Assembly (NCBI RefSeq): GCF_032854445.1
Contig: NW_027018110.1
Span: 64,001-79,073 of the forward strand
Origin: Liolophura sinensis
Lineage: Eukaryota > Mollusca > Polyplacophora > Chitonida > Chitonidae
DNA length: 15,073 nt
Direction: 5' to 3'
Part shown: one piece after another, positions 9,905 through 15,073 of the stretch
Numbering within the stretch: position 1 is the stretch's first letter
How the letters are laid out: each line of letters opens with the position of its first letter
Position numbers and translations under genes: made by a program
Notes under the pieces: model-generated
The model's database searches: none
Seen by the model: the letters and a program-made list of their open reading frames with translations, nothing else
Told to the model about the DNA's origin: nothing

Positions 9905-10455
9905 ACTATGCACAATCGCGTCTGGTCGTTACAATATTCAACTTTTAACTATACGTTATGTGCCCTTCGGTAGCCCAGAAGACGTCAAATCTTTGGGCTA
10001 AGCCCATTTAACTCATCCAGCAATTGTCTTACTTTTAAGTCCAAGACAATCTCAATGTCTTTATCTACGTGTAGAAAAACCACACCATTTGTACATAAAG
10101 AACACAAGGTACTAAATACAGTCTGCTGTAAAAAGTACAACTGATCACTGAACCACATCAATAAGGTTCTAAAAGATGCGGAATTGGCCCAGGCATCGGC
10201 AGCTGTTTAAAAAATTGCAAATTTCCCTGGTTTCCATGGAGTAAGAGCCGTTGCTGGGCACGTGACTATGACATCAATGATCATTCAATTGTGGCTACAG
10301 CCAAAAGTATTGGTCGGAGAGCAACGCGGTTTGCACCATTCGATTTCTCGTCACAAAATACGTCGGATTAGCCTCTTACCAGCAGCACTGGAACAGTTTT
10401 TCCACTTTTGCATTTTTGCCTGGTCTTTTTGTTAATTTGAAATCGGATACAATCT
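9905..10455 (+). repeat. Satellite monomer U19 (copy of U8)
   Basis: 551 bp. It matches U8, including 'gtactaaatac', 'attgtggct' and the 'aatct' linker into a type A monomer. Confidence 0.96.
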
Positions 10456-11005
10456 ACTATGTACAATCGCGACTGGTCATTATTATATTCAACTTTTGAC
10501 TATAAGTTATGTGCCCTTCTGTAGCCCAGAAGACGTCAAATCTTTGGGCTAAACCCATTAAACTCACCCAGCAATTGTCTTACTTCTAAGTCCAAGACAA
10601 TCTCAATGTCTTTATCTACGTGTAGAAAAACCACACCATTTGTACATAAAAAACACAAGGTACTAGATACAGTCTGCTGTAAAAAGTACAACTGATCACT
10701 GACCCACATCAATAAGGTTCTAATAGATGCGGAATTGGGCCAAGCATCGGCAGCTGTTTAAAAAATTGCAAATTTCCCTGGTTTCCATGGAGTAAGAGCC
10801 GTTGCTGGGCACGTGACTATGACATCAATGATCATTCAATTGTGGCTACAGCCAAAAGTATTGGTCGGAGAGCAACGCGGTTTGCACCATTCGATTTCTC
10901 GTCACAAAATACGTCGGATTAGCCTCTTACCAGCAGCACTGGAACAGTTTTTCCACTTTTGCATTTTTGCCTGGTCTTTTTGTTAATTGAAATCGGATAC
11001 ACTGT
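10456..11005 (+). repeat. Satellite monomer U20 (copy of U9)
   Basis: 550 bp. It matches U9, including 'cattattat', 'ctaaacccattaaac' and the mixed 3' block with 'ccaagc'. The single difference I found is c10542 for g4489. Confidence 0.96.
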
Positions 11006-11556
11006 ACTATGCACAATCGCGACTGGTCGTTACTATATTCAACTTTTAACTATACGTTATGTGCCCTTCGGTAGCCCAGAAGACGTCAAATCTTTGGGCT
11101 AAGCCCATTTAACTCATCCAGCAATTGTCTTACTTTTAAGTCCAAGACAATCTCAATGTCTTTATCTACGTGTAGAAAAACCACACCATTCGTACATAAA
11201 AAACACAATGTACTAGATACAGTCTGCTGTAAAAAGTACAACTGATCACTGAACCACATCAATAAGATTCTAAAAGATGCGGAATTGGCCCAGGCATCGG
11301 CAGCTGTTTAAAAAATTGCAAATTTCCCTGGTTTCCATGGAGTAAGAGCCGTTGCTGGGCACGTGATTATGACATCAATGATCATTCAATTGTCGCTACA
11401 GCCAAAAGTATTGGTCGGAGAGCAACGCGGTTTGCACCATTCGATTTCTCGTGACAAAATACGTCGGATTAGCCTCTTACGAGCAGCACTGGAACAGTTT
11501 TTCCACTTTTGCATTTTTGCCTGGTCTTTTTGTTAATTTGAAATCGGCTACACTGT
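11006..11556 (+). repeat. Satellite monomer U21, fusion of U10 and U11
   Basis: 551 bp. Up to g11236 it reads as U10: type B, 'cattcgtac', 'caatgtac' and 'gtaaaaagtac', where U11 has 'gtaaaaaatac'. From a11261 it reads as U11: 'caataagattctaaaag', 'cacgtgatta', 'attgtcgct', 'cttacgagc' and the 'ggctac' linker. The U10 deletion signature is absent. One U11 site does not fit: g11453 ('ctcgtgac') is as in U10. The product keeps correct monomer phase and length, as expected of homologous unequal crossing-over between adjacent monomers. Confidence 0.93.
11236..11261. other. Crossover interval joining U10-like and U11-like halves
   Basis: The last U10-specific base is g11236 ('gtaaaaagtac', where U11 has a). 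The first U11-specific base is a11261 ('catcaataagatt', where U10 has t). The sequence between is identical in both parents, so the exchange occurred somewhere in this interval. The result is the loss of one monomer from HOR copy 2 relative to copy 1. Confidence 0.85.
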
Positions 11557-12106
11557 ACTATGTACAATCGCGACTGGTCATTATTATATTCAACTTTTGA
11601 CTATAAGTTATGTGCCCTTCTGTAGCCCAGAAGACGTCAAATCTTTGGGCTAAGCCCGTTTAACTCACCCAGCAATTGTCTTACTTTTAAGTCCAAGACA
11701 ATCTCAATGTCTTTATCTACGTGTAGAAAAACCACACCATTTGTACATAAAAAACACAAGGTACTAGATACAGTCTGCTGTAAAAAGTACAACTGATCAC
11801 TGAACCACATCAATAAGGTTCTAAAAGATGCGGAATTGGCCCAGGCATCGGCAGCTGTTTAAAAAATAGCAAATTTCCCTGGTTTCCATGGAGTAAGAGC
11901 CGTTGCTGGGCACGTGACTATGACATCAATGATCATTCAATTGTCGCTACAGCCAAAAGTATTGGTCGGAGAGCAACGCGGTTTGCACCATTCGATTTCT
12001 CGTCACAAAATACGTCGGATTAGCCTCTTACCAGCAGCACTGGAACAGTTTTTCCACTTTTGCATTTTTGCCTGGTCTTTTTGTTAATTGAAATCGGATA
12101 CACTGT
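11557..12106 (+). repeat. Satellite monomer U22 (5' part of U12, different 3' end)
   Basis: 550 bp. It begins as U12 with 'cattattat' and 'agcccgttt' but later reads 'ctgaaccac', the private 'aaaaaatagc', 'ctggtctttttg' and the common linker into a type B monomer. Its 3' part therefore comes from another HOR position or has been converted. It marks the place where the regular HOR order ends. Confidence 0.94.
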
Positions 12107-12656
12107 ACTATGCACAATCGCGACTGGTCGTTACTATATTCAACTTTTAACTATACGTTATGTGCCCTTCGGTAGCCCAGAAGAGGTCAAATCTTTGGGC
12201 TAAGCCCATTTAACTCATCCAGCAATTGTCTTACTTTTAAGTCCAAGACAATCTCAATGTCTTTATCTACGTGTAGAAAAACCACACCATTTGTACATAA
12301 AAAACACAATTTACTAGATACAGTCTGCTGTAAAAAGTACAACTGATCACTGAACCACATCTATAAGGTTCTAATAGATGCGGAATTGGGCCAGGCATCG
12401 GCAGCTGTTTAAAAAATTGCAAATTTCCCTGGTTTCCATGGAGTAAGAGCCGTTGCTGGGCACGTGACTATGACATCAATGATCATTCAATTGTCGCTAC
12501 AGCCAAAAGTATTGGTCGGAGAGCAACGCGGTTTGCACCATTCGATTTCTCGTCACAAAATACGTCGGATTAGCCTCTTACCAGCAGCACTGGAACAGTT
12601 TTTTCACTTTTGCATTTTTGCCTGGTCTTTTTGTTAATTGAAATCGGATACACTGT
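12107..12656 (+). repeat. Satellite monomer U23 (type B/alpha, mosaic)
   Basis: 550 bp. The type B 5' block carries the private 'agaagaggtc', which destroys the GACGTC site found in the other copies. The middle, 'catttgtac' with 'caatttac', is as in U4 and U15. The alpha block and 'attagcctc' with 'gttttttcac' are as in U7. It precedes a U8-like monomer, so it occupies HOR position 7. Confidence 0.94.
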
Positions 12657-13206
12657 ACTATGCACAATCGCGTCTGGTCGTTACAATATTCAACTTTTAA
12701 CTATACGTTATGTGCCCTTCGGTAGCCCAGAAGACGTCAAATCTTTGGGCTAAGCCCATTTAACTCATCCAGCAATTGTCTTACTTTTAAGTCCAAGACA
12801 ATCTCAATGTCTTTATCTACGTGTAGAAAAACCACACCATTTGTACATAAAGAACACAAGGTACTAAATACAGTCTGCTGTAAAAAGTACAACTGATCAC
12901 TGAACCACATCAATAAGGTTCTAAAAGATGCGGAATTGGCCCAGGCATCGGCAGCTGTTTAAAAAATTGCAAATTTCCCTGGTTTCCATGGAGTAAGAGC
13001 CGTTGCTGGGCACGTGACTATGACATCAATGATCATTCAATTGTCGCTACAGCCAAAAGTATTGGTCGGAGAGCAACGCGGTTTGCACCATTCGATTTCT
13101 CGTGACAAAATACGTCGGATTAGCCTCTTACCAGCAGCACTGGAACAGTTTTTCCACTTTTGCATTTTTGCCTGGTCTTTTTGTTAATTGAAATCGGATA
13201 CACTGT
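12657..13206 (+). repeat. Satellite monomer U24 (U8-like, altered 3' end)
   Basis: 550 bp. It has the U8 and U19 markers 'gcgtctgg', 'ttacaatat', 'cataaagaac' and 'gtactaaatac', plus the beta block. Unlike U8 it has 'attgtcgct' and 'ctcgtgac', and ends with the linker that precedes type B monomers. HOR position 9 is absent after it. Confidence 0.94.
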
Positions 13207-13757
13207 ACTATGCACAATCGCGACTGGTCGTTACTATATTCAACTTTTAACTATACGTTATGTGCCCTTCGGTAGCCCAGAAGACGTCAAATCTTTGGGC
13301 TAAGCCCATTTAACTCATCCAGCAATTGTCTTACTTTTAAGTCCAAGACAATCTCAATGTCTTTATCTACGTGTAGAAAAACCACACCATTCGTACATAA
13401 AAAACACAATGTACTAGATACAGTCTGCTGTAAAAAGTACAACTGATCACTGAACCACATCAATAAGGTTCTAATAGATGCGGAATTGGGCCAGGCATCG
13501 GCAGCTGTTAAAAAATTGCATATTTCCCTGGTTTCCATGGAGTAAGAGCCGTTGCTGGGCACGTGACTATGACATCAATGATCATTCAATTGTGGCTACA
13601 GCCAAAAGTATTGGTCTGAGAGCAACGCGGTTTTGCACCATTCGATTTCTCGTCACAAAATACGTCGGATTAGCCTCTTACCAGCAGCACTGGAACAGTT
13701 TTTTCCACTTTTGCAATTTTGCCTGGTCTTTTTGTTAATGGAAATCGGCTACACTGT
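13207..13757 (+). repeat. Satellite monomer U25 (U10-like, indels begin)
   Basis: 551 bp. It shares with U10 'cattcgtac', 'caatgtac', the one-base deletion 'gctgttaaaa' and 'ttgcatatt', but has a256 ('catcaataagg') where U10 has t. Near its end it has a private substitution t13616, an extra t in 'cggttttgcacc', an extra t in 'gttttttccac' and 'tgcaattttg'. The shifts accidentally open longer frames on both strands; these are not genes. Confidence 0.93.
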
Positions 13758-14307
13758 ACTATGCACAATCGCGACTGGTCGTTACTATATTCAACTTTTA
13801 ACTATACGTTATGTGCCCTTCGGTAGCCCAGAAGACGTCAAATCTTTGGGCTAAGCCCATTTAACTTCATCAGCAATTGTCTTACTTTTAAGTCCAAGAC
13901 AATCTCAATGTCTTTATCTACGTGTAGAAAAACCACACCATTCGTACATAAAAAACACAATGTACTAGATACAGTCTGCTGTAAAATGTACAACTGATCA
14001 CTGAACCACATCTATAAGGTTCTAATAGATGCGGAATTGGGCCAGGCATCGGCAGCTGTTTAAAAAATTGCAAATTTCCCTGGTTTCCATGGAGTAAGAG
14101 CCGTTGCTGGGCACGTGACTATGACATCAATGATCATTCAATTGTGGCTACAGCCAAAAGTATTGGTCGGAGAGCAACGCGGTTTGCACATTCGATTTCT
14201 CGTGACAAAATACGTCGGATTAGCCTCTTACCAGCAGCACTGGAACAGTTTTTCCACTTTTGCATTTTTGCCTGGTCTTTTTGTTAATTGAAATCGGATT
14301 ACACTGT
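13758..14307 (+). repeat. Satellite monomer U26 (type B/alpha, indels)
   Basis: 550 bp. It is type B with 'cattcgtac', 'caatgtac', alpha block, 'attgtggct' and 'ctcgtgac'. Private changes are 'aacttcatcagc' (one insertion and one deletion), 'gtaaaatgtac', 'ttgcacattcg' (one c lost) and 'ggattacac' (one t gained). The near-normal length hides compensating indels. Confidence 0.93.
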
Positions 14308-14860
14308 ACTATGCACAATCGCGACTGGTCGTTACTATATTCAACTTTTAACTATACGTTATGTGCCCTTCGGTAGCCCAGAAGACGTCAAATCTTTGGG
14401 CTAAGCCCATTTAACTCATCCAGCAATTGTCCTTACTTTTAAGTCCAAGACAATCTCAATGTCTTTATCTACGTGTAGAAAAACCACACCATTCGTATAT
14501 AAAAACACAATGTACTAGATACAGTCTGCTGTAAAAAGTACAACTGATCACTGAACCACATCTATAAGGTTCTAATAGATGCGGAATTGGCCCAGGCATC
14601 GGCAGCTGTTTAAAAAATTGGCAAATTTCCCTGGTTTCCATGGAGTAAGAGCCGTTGCTGGGCACGTGACTATGACATCAATGATCATTCAATTGTCGCT
14701 ACAGCCAAAAGTATTGGTCGGAGAGCAACGCGGTTTGCACCATTCGATTTCTCGTGACAAAATACGTCGGATTAGCCTCTTACCAGCAGCACTGGAACAG
14801 TTTTTTCCACTTTTGCATTTTTGCCTGGTCTTTTTGTTAATTTGAAATCGGATACAATCT
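14308..14860 (+). repeat. Satellite monomer U27 (type B, indels)
   Basis: 553 bp, the longest copy. It is type B. The second block is mixed: t256 and t269 as alpha, c284 as beta. Private changes are 'gtccttac', 'cgtatataaaaacac', 'attggcaaat' and 'gttttttccac'. The added g in 'attggcaaat' shifts one frame into another, so an open frame of 88 codons appears at 14579-14845; I regard it as an accident. The linker leads into type A. Confidence 0.93.
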
Positions 14861-15073
14861 ACTATGTACAATCGCGACCTGGTCATTACTATATTCAACT
14901 TTTGACTATTAAGTTATGTTGCCCTTCTGTAGCCCAGAAGACGTCAAATTTTTGCGCTAAGCCCATTTAACTCACCCAGCAACTGTCTTACTTCTAAGTC
15001 CAAGACAATCTCAATGTCTTTATCTACGTGTAGAAAAACCACAACCATTTGTACATAAAAAACACAAGTACTA
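14861..15073 (+). repeat. Partial satellite monomer U28 (type A, cut by window end)
   Basis: The first 213 bp of a type A monomer with 'ttctaag', like U2, U11 or U13. It has the highest density of private changes in the window: 'gcgacctgg', 'ctattaag', 'tatgttgccc', 'aatttttgcgc', 'caactgtc', 'acaaccatt' and 'cacaagtac'. It is cut by the window boundary. Confidence 0.93.

Larger units (their letters stand above)
6603..12106 (+). repeat. Higher-order repeat copy 2, one monomer short (U13-U22)
   Basis: This second copy of the 11-monomer unit has only ten monomers (5,504 bp). U13-U20 correspond to U2-U9. The differences I could find are 754 g versus 6806 t, a one-base deletion near 2182 relative to copy 2, 2649 c versus 8702 g, 3547 a versus 9600 g, 3799 t versus 9852 c, and 4489 g versus 10542 c. 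That is about 99.8-99.9% identity over roughly 4.4 kb, counted by eye. U21 is a fusion of positions 10 and 11, and U22 starts as position 12. Confidence 0.92.
1..15073 (+). repeat. Satellite DNA array, ~550-bp monomer, 27.4 copies
   Basis: The window is a continuous direct tandem repeat. The anchor 'actatg(c/t)aca' recurs at 1, 551, 1102, 1653, 2202, 2752, 3302, 3852, 4403, 4953, 5502, 6053, 6603, 7154, 7705, 8255, 8805, 9355, 9905, 10456, 11006, 11557, 12107, 12657, 13207, 13758, 14308 and 14861. Monomer lengths are 549-553 bp, mostly 550 or 551, and every copy has the same orientation. G+C is about 40%. No unique sequence interrupts the array and both ends of the window lie inside it, so its true size is unknown. 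No rRNA, tRNA, histone or transposon sequence is recognisable. Arrays this regular are typical of eukaryotic heterochromatin; the species and any centromeric role are not determinable here. The monomer start is arbitrary. Confidence 0.98.
12107..15073 (+). repeat. Irregular part of array, HOR order disrupted (U23-U28)
   Basis: After U22 the expected return to HOR position 2 (type A) does not happen. U23-U27 are all type B, and only the partial U28 is type A. U23 resembles position 7 at its 3' end, U24 carries the 'actaaatac' marker of position 8, and U25 carries the one-base deletion 'gctgttaaaa' with 'gcatat' that otherwise occurs only in position 10. From about 13616 onward many single-base indels appear. 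Either the array is rearranged here or the assembly is less reliable. Confidence 0.85.

Noticed and set aside
13287-13562. 91-codon minus-strand open frame in U25
   Set aside because: It begins at a GTG, depends on the U10-type one-base deletion joining two frames and on a256 removing a stop, and is absent from nearly all other monomers. No recognisable domain. Treated as an accident of an indel in satellite DNA.
13478-13854. Two overlapping plus-strand open frames (86 and 73 codons) in U25-U26
   Set aside because: Both are lengthened by single-base indels private to this error-rich region. The equivalent start in ordinary monomers runs into a stop after about 22 codons.
14465-14898. Three open frames of 66-88 codons on both strands in U27-U28
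   Set aside because: They overlap each other on opposite strands and exist only because of extra bases such as the added g in 'attggcaaat'. No ribosome or splice signals, no family resemblance.
1-15073. CRISPR array
   Set aside because: There are no short repeats separated by unique spacers. The repeat is 550 bp, contiguous and without unique spacers.
1-15073. Tandem 5S rRNA, rDNA spacer, tRNA or snRNA gene cluster
   Set aside because: Tandem 550-bp units could be 5S or snRNA repeats, but I find no 5S internal control sequence and no paired tRNA A and B boxes. The nearest B-box-like string ('attcgatttc') has no suitable A box at the usual distance.
1-15073. Transposon or retrotransposon
   Set aside because: No terminal inverted repeats, long terminal repeats, target-site duplications, poly(A) tail or transposase/reverse transcriptase frame; copies abut directly in one orientation.

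Overview
The whole window (1-15073) is one head-to-tail tandem array of a non-coding satellite DNA. The monomer is about 550 bp. I place 27 complete copies plus a 213-bp partial copy, all on the same strand, with no spacer, no unrelated insertion and no convincing gene. A long, closely homogenised array of this kind with a higher-order period points to a eukaryotic chromosome (pericentromeric, subtelomeric or other heterochromatin). I do not recognise the monomer as a named satellite and cannot name the species. G+C is about 40% (hand count of the first monomer, 220 of 550). CpG looks close to its expected frequency, which argues weakly against a heavily CpG-methylated, CpG-depleted genome such as a vertebrate's.

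Monomers are numbered U1-U28 from an arbitrary anchor, the recurring 'actatg(c/t)aca'. They fall into two 5' haplotypes. Type A carries t7, a24, g43, a50, t65, c112 and type B carries c7, g24, a43, c50, g65, t112 (positions within the monomer). A second block is alpha (t256, t269, g284) or beta (a256, a269, c284), and it assorts largely independently of A/B.

The copies are ordered into a higher-order repeat (HOR) of 11 monomers, about 6,052 bp. HOR copy 1 is U2-U12 (551-6602). HOR copy 2 is U13-U22 (6603-12106). U13-U20 repeat U2-U9 with only six differences that I could find in about 4.4 kb, while neighbouring monomers differ at many sites. Copy 2 has lost exactly one monomer: U21 begins as U10 and ends as U11, with the switch between 11236 and 11261. 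After U22 the order breaks: U23-U25 resemble HOR positions 7, 8 and 10, so positions 2-6 and 9 are missing.

From about 13.6 kb to the window end, single-base insertions and deletions become frequent (more than a dozen, against one or two before). That suggests a poorly polished contig end or a decaying array edge. The only longer open reading frames lie here and are created by these indels.

The main content is therefore evolutionary: a record of unequal crossing-over and gene conversion in a satellite, plus small recurring structures in each monomer, namely two mutually exclusive hairpins, spaced A-tracts and a 10-bp palindrome. I found no undescribed protein system.
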